DNA from: Palsa-504 sp963744575
GTDB lineage: Bacteria; Actinomycetota; Actinomycetes; Streptosporangiales; Streptosporangiaceae
Length of the DNA stretch: 64,000 bases
Direction of reading: 5' to 3'
Assembly (NCBI GenBank): GCA_963744575.1
Contig: CAVUUF010000014.1
Coordinates: 496,001 to 560,000 of the forward strand
Part shown: positions 1 through 8,571 of the stretch, one piece after another
How the letters are laid out: each line of letters begins with the position of its first letter
Numbering within the stretch: position 1 is the stretch's first letter
The notes under the pieces: generated by a model
What the model was told of the DNA's origin: nothing
What the model saw: only the letters and a program-made list of their open reading frames with translations
Databases searched by the model: none
Program-made: the position numbers and the translations under genes

Positions 1-204
1 GCTGGCCCGGCCGGTGCGCTGCACGTCGCGGAGCTTCTTGGTCTGGCTCATCCGCAAGCCGCCCACGTCGATGGCGTCGTGCTCGGCGTTGTAGCGAAAC
101 GAGGTCGGCACCACGTGCGGCTGACCGTCCGGCCCGACGGTTGCGATCCGCCCCAGCCGCTGGCCGGCCAGGTACTCGAGTTCGGAATCCGTGAATACGC
201 TCAT
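1..204 (-). CDS. PPOX-class F420-dependent oxidoreductase, N-terminal part (cut by window edge)
   Basis: The minus strand encodes 68 residues from an ATG at 202-204 to the window edge, open throughout. The pattern of an N-terminal helix, then LGRIATVGPDGQPHVVPTSF and a short acidic turn, is that of the split-barrel pyridoxamine-phosphate-oxidase-like family. In actinobacteria, members of this family starting this way usually bind F420 or flavin and are often annotated as PPOX class F420-dependent proteins. The C-terminal half lies outside the window, so cofactor and substrate cannot be judged. The gene reads away from the rest of the window. Confidence 0.75.
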   Translation of the reverse strand, partial: MSVFTDSELEYLAGQRLGRIATVGPDGQPHVVPTSFRYNAEHDAIDVGGLRMSQTKKLRDVQRTGRAS

Positions 205-311
205 GCCCGGGCTAACCTGAGCGTCTGCGGCGGCATTCCTGACCGGCCCAGGTGGCCGGTGACCGGGGTGGCCCCGCTGGCCCGGGCCGCGACCTTGCGG
301 CTCGACGCCTG

Positions 312-400
312 CTGACACAGGTGTTCGACCTGACGCTGCCGCTCGAGCAGGTGGCCGAGGGTTACCGCGCCATGGACGAGCGCCGCGCTATCAAGGCGCC
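312..400 (+). pseudogene. Remnant of the C-terminus of a zinc-type alcohol dehydrogenase
   Basis: A short stretch reads LPLEQVAEGYRAMDERRAIK, which is the conserved C-terminal end of medium-chain zinc-dependent alcohol dehydrogenases (normally followed by a few residues and a stop). Here the frame runs on without the usual ending and no catalytic or Rossmann region precedes it. I read it as the tail of a deleted gene. The rest of 205-564 holds only this scrap and the dispersed repeat described separately. Confidence 0.5.
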
Positions 401-433
401 GTTGGACCCGTGGGACCCGACCAGGTCACTTCC

Positions 434-512
434 CCGGTTCAAATATCGGTCAGCTGACCGATGTCTCTCGATGCAAATTGCAGCACCATTTTTGCCGCAA
501 CAGGCATCGGGT
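434..512 (+). repeat. Dispersed repeat, copy 1 (palindromic core)
   Basis: About 79 bp shared with 11281-11360 (same strand) and 58665-58744 (opposite strand). The core ATCGGTCAGCTGACCGAT at 445-462 is a perfect 18-bp palindrome in this copy and imperfect in the others. It lies about 100 bp before the start of the substrate-binding protein gene. Confidence 0.75.
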
Positions 513-564
513 AAATCAATGCTGGCCCGGCCTGTCCCTGTGGACCCCGATGGAGGGACCGGTG

Positions 565-1617
565 ATGGCACGTAGGTTCGCGCGGGCAATGCGGGTCGTG
601 GAAATGGTGGGCGCCGCGGCGGCTGTCGCGGTCCTGGCGATCTTGTTCCTGCCCAGGTTCACCGCCGGCGGTGAGGCCGCCCCGCCGGTCATCGAGCAGC
701 CGGACCTGAACGTCGCGGTGGTGCCCGCCGCCGATTCCGCCGGTTTCTTCGTCGCTCTGCACGAGGGCCTGTTCGCGGCCCGCGGGCTGCACGTCGCCTT
801 CATCCCCGCGGTCAGTTCCGAGACGGTCATCAACGCCCAGGCGCTAGACGAACCGCGCGACCGGATCGACATCTCCTGCGGCAACTACGTCAGCTACATC
901 CAGGCGCAGGAAAACTACGACCAGGGCAACCGGCCCGCCACGGCCACCAGCGCCATGGTCGCCGCCGACCTGGACGTCTTCGCTGAAGGCTCGGTGATGC
1001 AGCCGGGCGCCCAGGGGCTGTACGTGATGCCGAACTCACCGGTGCGGACGCTGGCCGACCTGGAGGGCAAGACCATCGGCGTCAACGCGCCGGGGAACAT
1101 CCTGTACCTGCTGGCCGCCTCCGTGCTGGCCGAGAACGGGCTGAATGTGTCAGGAACGCGTTTCGCGTACTACCCGCTGCCCCAGATGGCCGCGATGCTC
1201 AGAGCCGGGAAGATCGCCGCGGCGGTGCTGCCCGAGCCGTTCGCCAGTCAGGCCGAGTTGTCCATGGGCGTAACGCTGCTGGCCGACCTGGACCAGGGCG
1301 CGACCGCCGCGTTCCCGGTGCAGGGCTGTGCCGTCACCCGGCAGTGGGCCGCGCTGCACCCGGGGACGCTCGCGGCCTTCCGCGCCGCGTTCGAGCAGGG
1401 CCAGCAGATCGCGGACACCAACCGGTCCGCGGTGGAGCAGGCGATGGAGGCCCTGCCGGCGCCGTTCGGCCTGACCAAGGTGCAGGCCGCGGTCATGGCA
1501 CTGGACTCCTACCCGCTCGGAGCGGTCGACGTCACCCGGCTGCAGCGGGTGGCCGATGTCATGCACCATTTCCTGGGCTTCCCGCCCTTCAGCGTCCGGC
1601 AGATAACGGGCGGCTGA
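565..1617 (+). CDS. ABC transporter substrate-binding protein (NMT1/SsuA-like)
   Basis: A 350-residue periplasmic-binding-type protein. The start at 565 (or the GTG at 562) has GGAGGG at 552-557. An in-frame ATG at 478 would put the dispersed repeat inside the gene, so I reject it. Residues about 8-25 form a hydrophobic export or anchor segment. The mature part has the NMT1/THI5-like arrangement: NVAVVPAADSAGFFVALHEG near the start, then LADLEGKTIGVNAPG and PEPFASQAEL. Proteins of this family deliver nitrogen- or sulphur-containing small molecules to an ABC importer. No permease or ATPase gene lies beside it, so the substrate is unknown and the gene is an orphan here. Confidence 0.8.
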   Translation: MARRFARAMRVVEMVGAAAAVAVLAILFLPRFTAGGEAAPPVIEQPDLNVAVVPAADSAGFFVALHEGLFAARGLHVAFIPAVSSETVINAQALDEPRDRIDISCGNYVSYIQAQENYDQGNRPATATSAMVAADLDVFAEGSVMQPGAQGLYVMPNSPVRTLADLEGKTIGVNAPGNILYLLAASVLAENGLNVSGTRFAYYPLPQMAAMLRAGKIAAAVLPEPFASQAELSMGVTLLADLDQGATAAFPVQGCAVTRQWAALHPGTLAAFRAAFEQGQQIADTNRSAVEQAMEALPAPFGLTKVQAAVMALDSYPLGAVDVTRLQRVADVMHHFLGFPPFSVRQITGG

Positions 1618-1634
1618 GGGCGGCCCCGGGCCGC

Positions 1635-2471
1635 TCAGCTGCCCTTCTGGCGGTACTGGAGCCGCTGCCGCGCCATCTCGCAGACGCCGCGGCGCTCGTT
1701 TTCCGCCGCGACACCCCTGGCCTCATCGAGGTCGGCCGCCGTCAGCAGGCCGTTGGCGAGCAGGAAGTCAGCGAGGTCACGCGCGTGACCGCGTTCGGAC
1801 CAGATGAGGCCCTGAAGCAGCTTCTTGTAGTCCGACACCGCGCCCTCGCCGCTCAGGTCCAGGGCGATGACCACGCTCATCATCGGCACCGTCTGCGGGG
1901 CGGCCACGCCGAGGATGAACTCCTGGTAGTAAAAGGCCATCGCCAGCCGCGCCGTGGCGTTGCGCTCGAAGTAGCCGCGCACGCGGGCCACCGCGTCTCC
2001 GCCGGGCATGCCGCTCCGCCGCACGATCGTGCCGGCCCGGGTGGTCACCTGCCGGTCACCGTCCGGGGCGTCCAGATCGGCGTGGCGACGGTCCGGCATG
2101 TCGAGCCGCAGGCGCAGCACCCAGGTCCCCACGCTGACCAGCCACGAGCCCTCGGCGAGGGTGACCGGCAGCGCCTCGTAGCGCGCCGGGGCGACCGGCA
2201 GCACGTGACGCGCCGTGCGCTGCACCGCCTCGGCCGTCACGGGTGCCCCGGCCGTACCCGGCGCCAGGTAGACCCGGTACGTCGTGTCCCGGCTGAACAG
2301 CTCCCAGCGGTGGTGCACGTAGCGCAGGCCCGCGCAACGCGGGGCGCGGTGCAGGGTGAGATCCTCGTCGCCGCTGAGCATGCGCCGGTCCAGCCAGGTG
2401 ATCTCGTCGCGCGGGCAGCTCACCCACTCACCGCGCGCCGCCGACCAGAGGAATAGCCGAACCGTCGCCAC
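1635..2471 (-). CDS. Conserved hypothetical protein paired with an FHA protein
   Basis: A 278-residue protein with a GTG start at 2469-2471, 27 bp downstream of the FHA-domain gene on the same strand, so probably in one operon. The N-terminal third is rich in short beta-strand patterns (VRLFLWSAARGEWVSCPRDE). The C-terminal third is helical and charged (SDYKKLLQGLIWSERGHARD). I see no signal peptide, membrane segment or catalytic motif, and I do not recognise the family. The pairing suggests a client or partner of the FHA protein, but that is inference only. Confidence 0.6.
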   Translation of the reverse strand: MATVRLFLWSAARGEWVSCPRDEITWLDRRMLSGDEDLTLHRAPRCAGLRYVHHRWELFSRDTTYRVYLAPGTAGAPVTAEAVQRTARHVLPVAPARYEALPVTLAEGSWLVSVGTWVLRLRLDMPDRRHADLDAPDGDRQVTTRAGTIVRRSGMPGGDAVARVRGYFERNATARLAMAFYYQEFILGVAAPQTVPMMSVVIALDLSGEGAVSDYKKLLQGLIWSERGHARDLADFLLANGLLTAADLDEARGVAAENERRGVCEMARQRLQYRQKGS

Positions 2472-2498
2472 TGCGTAATTGTCGCACTTCCCCGGGGG

Positions 2499-3563
2499 TC
2501 AGCCGATCTCCACGCGGGACAGCAGCGCGTCGGGCCTGGTCCCCCAGCGGATCTCATCGCCGTCGCTGAGCGGCTGCTCGCCCGCCACGGGGACATCGTT
2601 GAGGGTGAGCCCGTTCCGGCCTTGGTTGGTGACCCACCAGCGATCGCTGGCGAACGTGAACGTGGCGTGCTCCCGGGACACCGTGGGCACGTCGGGCAGC
2701 ACCAGTTCCACGGACCCGCGCCCGGCGCGGGCGCCGGACACCTTGCTTTCCGCCACCGAGGAGCCCGTGACCAGCCGCAGCACCGGGATACGAGGCAGGC
2801 TGCATTCCATGATCGTGGCCAGGCCGGCACCCGCCGTCAGATCCCGGTCAGGATCCGGGTCCGGTGCGTGCCAGGCGCGGGTGCCGGCCCAGGCGACCCC
2901 GGCGGACCCGGCGACCCCGGCGTACGCAGGCGGCGGGGCGGTATAGGCCAGTTCGGGCCCGGCCTGCGCGTACCGGACGTCGGGCATGGCCCGCGCGGCG
3001 CCGGCGCTCATCCGATCCGCCTGCCGCAGGCGGTAACGGCCCGCCGGGACGGCCCCGGCGATGACATACACGTCGGCCGGACCCGGCCCGGCGAAGCGAG
3101 CCTGATAGGCGGCGACCTGCTCCTCGTAGACCTCGGTCATGCTCGAGCCGATCACGCCGAGTTCCATCCGCTCGCATAGCGAGGCGAGATCATCGGGATT
3201 CAGCTGCAGTTCGACCACGTTCGGCGCGAGCAGCGCCCCGTTGGGCGTGACCACGAACACGTCGGACAGGTGCCGCATGGCGACCTTCAGCACGTCCTGT
3301 CCGTCGCGCCACGGGCGGGAAGCCGCCCGCCGGAGCCACGGATGATCCATCGTGATGCCCAGGGCCCGCAGGCCGCCCACGGTCACCGCGCCGAGCCCGG
3401 CGATGATCACCAGCGCCACGGTGGCCGAGACGACCGAACCTGTCACGACCGCCAGCATCACCCAGCAGGCCGCGGCGCCCGCCGCGACCGCCCAGCGCTT
3501 CCGGCTCCGCTGCCGCAGCGGAGTGCGCGCCGGCCGGCGTTCCGCTTCCCTGCCCTCCGTCAT
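2499..3563 (-). CDS. Membrane-anchored FhaA-like protein with C-terminal FHA domain
   Basis: 354 residues. Residues about 24-70 hold two hydrophobic segments. They are followed by an FhaA N-terminal-like region (DGQDVLKVAMRHLSDVFVV, then APNVVELQLNPDDL), the fold seen at the start of mycobacterial FhaA. After a glycine/alanine/proline-rich linker comes a forkhead-associated domain (about 263-350) with the typical phosphothreonine-binding pattern VSREHATF, followed by WWVTNQGRNGLTLND and LSDGDEIRWG. FHA domains read Ser/Thr kinase output. No kinase or phosphatase gene is adjacent. The membrane segments ahead of the FhaA-type region are unusual, because mycobacterial FhaA is soluble. Confidence 0.8.
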   Translation of the reverse strand: MTEGREAERRPARTPLRQRSRKRWAVAAGAAACWVMLAVVTGSVVSATVALVIIAGLGAVTVGGLRALGITMDHPWLRRAASRPWRDGQDVLKVAMRHLSDVFVVTPNGALLAPNVVELQLNPDDLASLCERMELGVIGSSMTEVYEEQVAAYQARFAGPGPADVYVIAGAVPAGRYRLRQADRMSAGAARAMPDVRYAQAGPELAYTAPPPAYAGVAGSAGVAWAGTRAWHAPDPDPDRDLTAGAGLATIMECSLPRIPVLRLVTGSSVAESKVSGARAGRGSVELVLPDVPTVSREHATFTFASDRWWVTNQGRNGLTLNDVPVAGEQPLSDGDEIRWGTRPDALLSRVEIG

Positions 3564-3647
3564 CGAGCACCGTCCTTGACCTGTCTATTCGTCTGAGGCC
3601 CCGGCATCGAGGATGCGGCCCGCGCGGCCGCCCGTCAACGAATCACC

Positions 3648-3675
3648 GGCAGTTTCCAGGTATCTGGAAGCTGCC
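3648..3675. promoter_or_regulatory. Inverted repeat upstream of the LuxR-type regulator
   Basis: Twelve-base arms (GGCAGTTTCCAG and CTGGAAGCTGCC) around a GTAT loop with one mismatch, in the 297-bp gap between the divergent FHA and LuxR genes. It could be an operator or a hairpin. Position alone suggests regulation. Confidence 0.35.
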
Positions 3676-3860
3676 GCTGGCCGACGGCGTCGAGCAGGTG
3701 GGCGCGGGCGGTGGCGAGCGAGGTACGCCGACACATGGTGCCGGGCGGCGCGGATGTATCAGGGGCGGTGCGGTTAGGCTCTGATCAGGCGTGACGGATC
3801 AACCGGCGGCCGCAGGGCCGGTCTGGTCGCGGTCACCCGGCTGGCAAAGGCTGACATCGC

Positions 3861-6203
3861 ATGGCTGACGTCTCGAGCGGTACGGCGGCCCGGGCCGGGC
3901 GGCTCAGCCTGCCCAGGCCGCTCACCAGCTTCATCGGCCGGGAACGCGAGCTGGCGCAGGCCAGACGGCTGCTGGCGGCCAGCTACCTGGTCACGCTGAC
4001 CGGGCCGGGCGGCAGCGGCAAGACCCGGCTGTGCATCGCGCTGGCCGCGGCGGTGGCCCGCGACTACCCGGACGGCGTCTATTTCGTCCCGCTGGCGCCC
4101 GTCCGGGATCCCGGCCTGGTGCCCTCGACGATCGCCCAGAGCATCGGGCTGCAGGACGCCAGGGACGCGCCGCTGATGGAGCACCTGGTCAGCCAGTTGC
4201 GGGAGCGACAGCTGCTGATCGTGCTGGACAACTTCGAGCACCTGCTGGCCAGCGCCCCGGTGGTGACGCGGCTGCTGCAGGAGACGACGGCCGTGCGGAT
4301 CCTGGTCAGCAGCCGCTCGTCGCTGCACGTCTCCGGCGAGCAGGAGTGCCCGGTTCCGCCGCTGGCGGTCCCCGGGGAGGAAACTCGCCCGACGGCGGCC
4401 TCGCTGGCGGCCTGCGAGTCGATCCGCCTGTTCACCGAGCGGGCCGCCGCCGCGGTGCCGGGATTCGCCCTGGACGACGAGAACGCGGCGGCGATCGCGC
4501 GGATCGCGCGCAGGCTGGACGGCCTGCCGCTGGCCATCGAGCTGGCGGCGGCCCGGGTCAAGCTGCTGCCGCCGGAGGCGATCTTGCCCCGGCTGGAACA
4601 CTCGCTGGGCCTGCTGACCGGCGGCAGCCGCGACCTGCCGGACCGGCAGCAGACGCTGCGCGCGACCATCGCCTGGAGCCATGACCTGCTGACCGAGGGG
4701 GCCAGGCGACTGCTCGCCACCTGTTCGGTGTTCGCCGGGGGCGCCAGCCTGGAGGTCATCGAGACGGTCTGCGACGCCGCGGCGGACATCGGCCTGCCGG
4801 TGCTCGACGGGATGCAGGAGCTAGTCGACCACAGCCTGCTGCGGCCGGTGCGCGGCCCCGGGGGGCGGCCCGGACGGTACGCGATGCTGGAGACCATCCG
4901 CGAGTACGCGGCCGAACGGCTGGCGGCCATGCCGGAGGCGGACCGGGCCCGCGGCGCGCACGCTGCTTCCTTCCTGGCCCTGGTCGAGACCGCCGGCCGC
5001 CCGCACGCGGGCCTGGCCAGGAAGGAATGGCTGGAGCGGGTGGACGCCGACCACAACAACATCCGGGCGGCGCTCGGCTGGTACCGCCAGCACGACCCGC
5101 CCGCCGCGCTGCGGCTGGCCGCCGCGATGGCCGCGTTCTGGTCGCTGCGCGGCCACCACACCGAGGGCAGGCAGCGGCTGGTTGAGCTGCTCGGCCTGGT
5201 CCTCGAGCCGAGCGTGGCCCGGGTCAGCGCGCTGAACGGCGCCGCCTGGCTGGCCATCGACCAGGGCGACTACACCAGGGGCGCCGTCCTGCTCGAAGAA
5301 AGCATCGGGCTGAGCCAGACCCTGGGCGACACGGTTGGCGAGGGCATCGCCACCGTGTACCTCGGCCGGTGCAAGTTGTCCAGCCTGGCGACCGCGGAGG
5401 GGGCAGCGGACGTGGAGCGCGCCGTCGCGCTGATGAACGAGTCGGGGGATCGTCCGGCGATCGCGTTCAGCACGTTCTACTCCGGGCTGGTCGCGCTGCT
5501 CACCGGCCGGCTGGAAGCCGCCTGCGACCTGTTCGGCCGGTGCGCCGCGATGGCCGACGAACTCGGCCTGGCCCCGCTGGCCGCGCGGGCCCGGCAGATG
5601 CTCGGCTTCCCGCTGCTTGACCTGGGCGAGCTGACCGCGGCCCGGGCCACGATGGCGGAGAGCTTCCCGGAGATCATGGACGTCGGCGATCGGTGGGTCA
5701 TCCAGATCGGGCTGAGCGGCTTCATCGGGCTCGCGGCGAAGACCGGGCGGCCCCGGCTGGCGCTCCGGCTGGCCGGAGCCGCCGACGCGTACCGGGACGT
5801 CAACGAGTTCTCCCTGCCCGAACCGATCCGGGAAATCGTCGAGCGCTGGCTCGGGCCGGCCCGGGCCAAGGCCGGGCCGGCGGCGGCGCGGCTGCTTGCC
5901 GAGGGCCGGCGGCTGAGCCCGGAGGAGGCGGTTGGCCTCGTCCTGGCGAACGAGCCGACCGACGCCCGGCGGCAGAGCGCCCCGCCGCCGGGCCCGCGCC
6001 GGACGCTGACCCGCCGGGAGGCCGAGGTCGCGGCGCTCGCGGCACGCGGGCTGACCAACCGGGACATCGCCGCACAGCTGTTCCTCTCGGTCCGGACCGT
6101 CGAGGTGCACGTCGACCACATCCTCACCAAGCTGGGGTTCCGCACCCGGACCCAGCTGGCCGCCTGGGCCTACGGGCAAGGCCCGCGGCCGGAAGATACG
6201 TAG
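3861..6203 (+). CDS. ATP-binding LuxR-family transcriptional regulator
   Basis: 780 residues with an ATG start. An STAND/NB-ARC-like ATPase module opens the protein: Walker A GPGGSGKT at residues 48-55 and Walker B LLIVLDNFEHLL around 120. The middle is an alpha-helical repeat region resembling TPR, and the C-terminus has a LuxR-type helix-turn-helix (LTRREAEVAALAARGLTNRD, then LSVRTVEVHVDHILTKLG). This matches the large actinobacterial regulators that bind ATP and switch on nearby genes. It lies 55 bp ahead of the FAD monooxygenase gene, the most likely target, with a perfect inverted repeat at the junction. Confidence 0.85.
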   Translation: MADVSSGTAARAGRLSLPRPLTSFIGRERELAQARRLLAASYLVTLTGPGGSGKTRLCIALAAAVARDYPDGVYFVPLAPVRDPGLVPSTIAQSIGLQDARDAPLMEHLVSQLRERQLLIVLDNFEHLLASAPVVTRLLQETTAVRILVSSRSSLHVSGEQECPVPPLAVPGEETRPTAASLAACESIRLFTERAAAAVPGFALDDENAAAIARIARRLDGLPLAIELAAARVKLLPPEAILPRLEHSLGLLTGGSRDLPDRQQTLRATIAWSHDLLTEGARRLLATCSVFAGGASLEVIETVCDAAADIGLPVLDGMQELVDHSLLRPVRGPGGRPGRYAMLETIREYAAERLAAMPEADRARGAHAASFLALVETAGRPHAGLARKEWLERVDADHNNIRAALGWYRQHDPPAALRLAAAMAAFWSLRGHHTEGRQRLVELLGLVLEPSVARVSALNGAAWLAIDQGDYTRGAVLLEESIGLSQTLGDTVGEGIATVYLGRCKLSSLATAEGAADVERAVALMNESGDRPAIAFSTFYSGLVALLTGRLEAACDLFGRCAAMADELGLAPLAARARQMLGFPLLDLGELTAARATMAESFPEIMDVGDRWVIQIGLSGFIGLAAKTGRPRLALRLAGAADAYRDVNEFSLPEPIREIVERWLGPARAKAGPAAARLLAEGRRLSPEEAVGLVLANEPTDARRQSAPPPGPRRTLTRREAEVAALAARGLTNRDIAAQLFLSVRTVEVHVDHILTKLGFRTRTQLAAWAYGQGPRPEDT

Positions 6204-6213
6204 CCGCTACGTA
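6197..6213. promoter_or_regulatory. Perfect inverted repeat between regulator and monooxygenase genes
   Basis: TACGTAGC-C-GCTACGTA, 8-bp arms with a 1-bp spacer, overlapping the stop codon of the LuxR gene and ending 45 bp before the start at 6259. This is a good shape for an operator. The regulator that binds it is not shown by the sequence. Confidence 0.4.
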
Positions 6214-6258
6214 ATTCTTCAGATGGCCCGGGGCCGCGGCCGGCGCAGAGTGGGCCGC

Positions 6259-7842
6259 ATGAACGACACAGATTGTCAGGTTCTGGTGGTAGGCGCCGGG
6301 CCGACCGGGCTGGTCCTCGCCGCGGAACTGCTGGCCCGCGGCATCCGGACCCGCATCATCGACAAGGGCGACGGGATAGCCCTGCAGACCCGGGCGATCG
6401 GCATCCACGCCCGCACGCTGGAGATCTTCGACATGATGGGCCTGGCGGAGCGCTTCATCGAGCACGGCCAGGTGGTGAACCAGCTCCGCTTCTACTCCGA
6501 GGGCCGGTGCCTGGCCGGCCTGGAGTTCGCGCGCTGCGGCTCACGGCGGTTCGGCTTCCTCCTAGACCTGCCGCAGCACCAGACCGAACGGCTGCTCCGC
6601 GCCCGGATCACCGAACTGGGCGGCGTGGTGGAGGACGGAACCGAGCTCACCGGCCTGACCGCCGGCGGCGATGCCGTCACCGCGGCCGTCCGCAGTCACC
6701 GGGGGTCCGGGGTGATCATCGCAGAGTACGTAGCCGGCTGCGACGGCGCGCACAGCCGGGTCCGGCGCGAGCTCGGGCTGGCCTTCCACGGGCACCCTTA
6801 TCCGCAGGACTGGCTGCTGGCCGACGTCCTGCTGGATTGGGACCCGGGTGAGCACGCGGTGCACGCGTTCTTCCGGCGCGACGGGCTGCCGGTGATCTTC
6901 TTCCCGATGCGCGGGCACCGGTGGCGGCTGACGCTGCCCTTCGCCGGGAGCCGGGACAGGCAGCCGCCCACCCTGGACGAGATCCAGGAGCTGACCGACC
7001 AGCGGGCGCCGCGGCTGGTCACCGTGTCCGATCCCACCTGGCTGGCCAGCTTCCGCTGCCATCGCCGGTCGGCCAGTGCCTACCGGCGCGGCCGCGTGCT
7101 GCTGGCCGGCGACGCGGTGCACATCCACACCCCGGCCGGCGGCCAGGGCCTGAACACCGGGATCGCGGACGCGCACAACCTGGCGTGGAAACTGGCCCTG
7201 GTCGCATCCGGCCGGACGCCCGACGCGCTGCTGGACAGCTACGGCACCGAACGGCACCCGGTGGCCGAGGACGTGCTCAGGCTCAGCCACGCCCTGGTTC
7301 ACTACGGCACCATCAGCCATCCCGTCAGGCGCAGGGTCCGCAACGTCGTCGTCCCGGCCCTGGGCGGCAACCCGGTGATCCAGCGCCGCGCCGCCCGCAG
7401 GATCAGTCAGATCTATGTCTGCTACCCGCCGGGCCCGCTGACCCGCCCGGATCGCGGCCGGGGCGGCTCGAAGGCCGGCCAGCGCATGCCCGACATCCAG
7501 GTCCGCGCGGACGGCCAGCCCAGCACGCTGCATGCCGTCCTGCGCGGCGGCGGGCACGTCCTGGTCGTGCCCGCGGTGCACGCGGCCAGCGTCCTGGACG
7601 ACTCGGGGCTGCGGCCCTACCTGGGCGACCTCAACGTCGTCACGGGCGAGGACGGGGGCCCGGCCGTCCTGGTCCGGCCGGACGGCCACGTGGCGGCCCG
7701 GGGCGGGCCGGGCCGGATGGAAACGGTGACCGGATATCTCCGCGACCTGCTAACCGAGCCGACACTGATGAGGGCACGGCTTCCCGGGCCAGGGCGGGTC
7801 CGGTATGCCGACGTAGCAGATCGTTCCGTTAGGTTGGGCTGA
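6259..7842 (+). CDS. FAD-dependent aromatic monooxygenase (PheA/TfdB type)
   Basis: 527 residues if started at the ATG at 6259, directly before the dinucleotide-binding motif; an upstream ATG at 6223 adds twelve arginine-rich residues and is less likely. It has the flavoprotein hydroxylase signature: VVGAGPTGLVLAAELL at the N-terminus, DGAHSRVRRELGL in the middle, and the second FAD motif GDAVHIHTPAGGQGLNTG. A C-terminal thioredoxin-like domain (GHVLVVPAVHAASVLDDSGL onward) is typical of phenol hydroxylase-like members. It probably hydroxylates an aromatic compound with NAD(P)H and O2. Its neighbours (LuxR regulator, dienelactone-hydrolase-like protein) suit aromatic breakdown or polyketide tailoring. 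Confidence 0.85.
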   Translation: MNDTDCQVLVVGAGPTGLVLAAELLARGIRTRIIDKGDGIALQTRAIGIHARTLEIFDMMGLAERFIEHGQVVNQLRFYSEGRCLAGLEFARCGSRRFGFLLDLPQHQTERLLRARITELGGVVEDGTELTGLTAGGDAVTAAVRSHRGSGVIIAEYVAGCDGAHSRVRRELGLAFHGHPYPQDWLLADVLLDWDPGEHAVHAFFRRDGLPVIFFPMRGHRWRLTLPFAGSRDRQPPTLDEIQELTDQRAPRLVTVSDPTWLASFRCHRRSASAYRRGRVLLAGDAVHIHTPAGGQGLNTGIADAHNLAWKLALVASGRTPDALLDSYGTERHPVAEDVLRLSHALVHYGTISHPVRRRVRNVVVPALGGNPVIQRRAARRISQIYVCYPPGPLTRPDRGRGGSKAGQRMPDIQVRADGQPSTLHAVLRGGGHVLVVPAVHAASVLDDSGLRPYLGDLNVVTGEDGGPAVLVRPDGHVAARGGPGRMETVTGYLRDLLTEPTLMRARLPGPGRVRYADVADRSVRLG

Positions 7843-7883
7843 CCGGCGTGGCCCGCATCCGGTTGCAGAAGAGGAGTACAGAC

Positions 7884-8462
7884 ATGGCCGAGGTGATTCT
7901 CTTCCACCATGCGCTGGGACTGACCCCCGGCGTCGTCGCGTTCGCCGGCGAACTGCGCGGCGCCGGGCACACCGTGCACACGCCCGACCTGTTCGAGGGA
8001 CGCACCTTCGGCACCATCGAGGAGGGCCTGGCCTATGCCGGGCAGATCGGCTTCCCGGGCGGGGTGATCGAGCGGGGGGTCCGGGCCGTCGACGGGCTGC
8101 CCGCGGGGCTGGTGTACGCCGGTTTCTCGGTTGGCGTGCTCTGCGCCCAGATGCTGGCGCAGACCCGGCCGGGAGCGCGGGGCGCGCTGCTGTTCTACTC
8201 GTGCGTTCCGGTCACGGCGTTCGGGCCCGCGTGGCCCGAAGGGGTGCCGGTACAGGTACACGGGATGGACGCCGACCCGATCTTCGCCGGCGAGGGTGAC
8301 CTCGACGCCGCCCGCGCACTCGTCGGCCAGGCCGAAGACGCGGAGCTTTTCCTGTACCACGGCGACCAGCACTACTTCGCCGACAGCACGCTGCCCTCCT
8401 ACGACGCGGACGCCACCGCCCTGCTTACCCGGCGCGTGCTGGACTTCCTCCGCGAGCGGTAG
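7884..8462 (+). CDS. Dienelactone hydrolase family protein
   Basis: 192 residues; the start at 7884 has GAGGAG at 7871-7876. Alpha/beta-hydrolase layout: FHHALGLTPGVVAFA near the start, a nucleophile elbow GFSVG and a late histidine in GDQHYF. Classical dienelactone hydrolases use cysteine at the elbow; serine here points to an esterase-like activity. It follows the monooxygenase gene by 41 bp on the same strand, so it is probably co-transcribed and may act on ring-cleavage or lactone products. Confidence 0.75.
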   Translation: MAEVILFHHALGLTPGVVAFAGELRGAGHTVHTPDLFEGRTFGTIEEGLAYAGQIGFPGGVIERGVRAVDGLPAGLVYAGFSVGVLCAQMLAQTRPGARGALLFYSCVPVTAFGPAWPEGVPVQVHGMDADPIFAGEGDLDAARALVGQAEDAELFLYHGDQHYFADSTLPSYDADATALLTRRVLDFLRER

Positions 8463-8515
8463 GCGCCCGCGGACGTCGCTGGCGACCGGCGATTTCGCGG
8501 CGGGCGGCGGGTCTG

Positions 8516-8525
8516 TACATATGTA
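8516..8525. promoter_or_regulatory. TACATATGTA palindrome upstream of ECF sigma gene
   Basis: A 10-bp perfect palindrome in otherwise GC-rich sequence, about 46 bp ahead of the sigma factor start. It could be part of a promoter or an operator. Confidence 0.25.
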
Positions 8526-8571
8526 AGGGCCAGCGGTCGCTGGCGTCCGCGTGGCGAGTCTGGGGCAGCCG

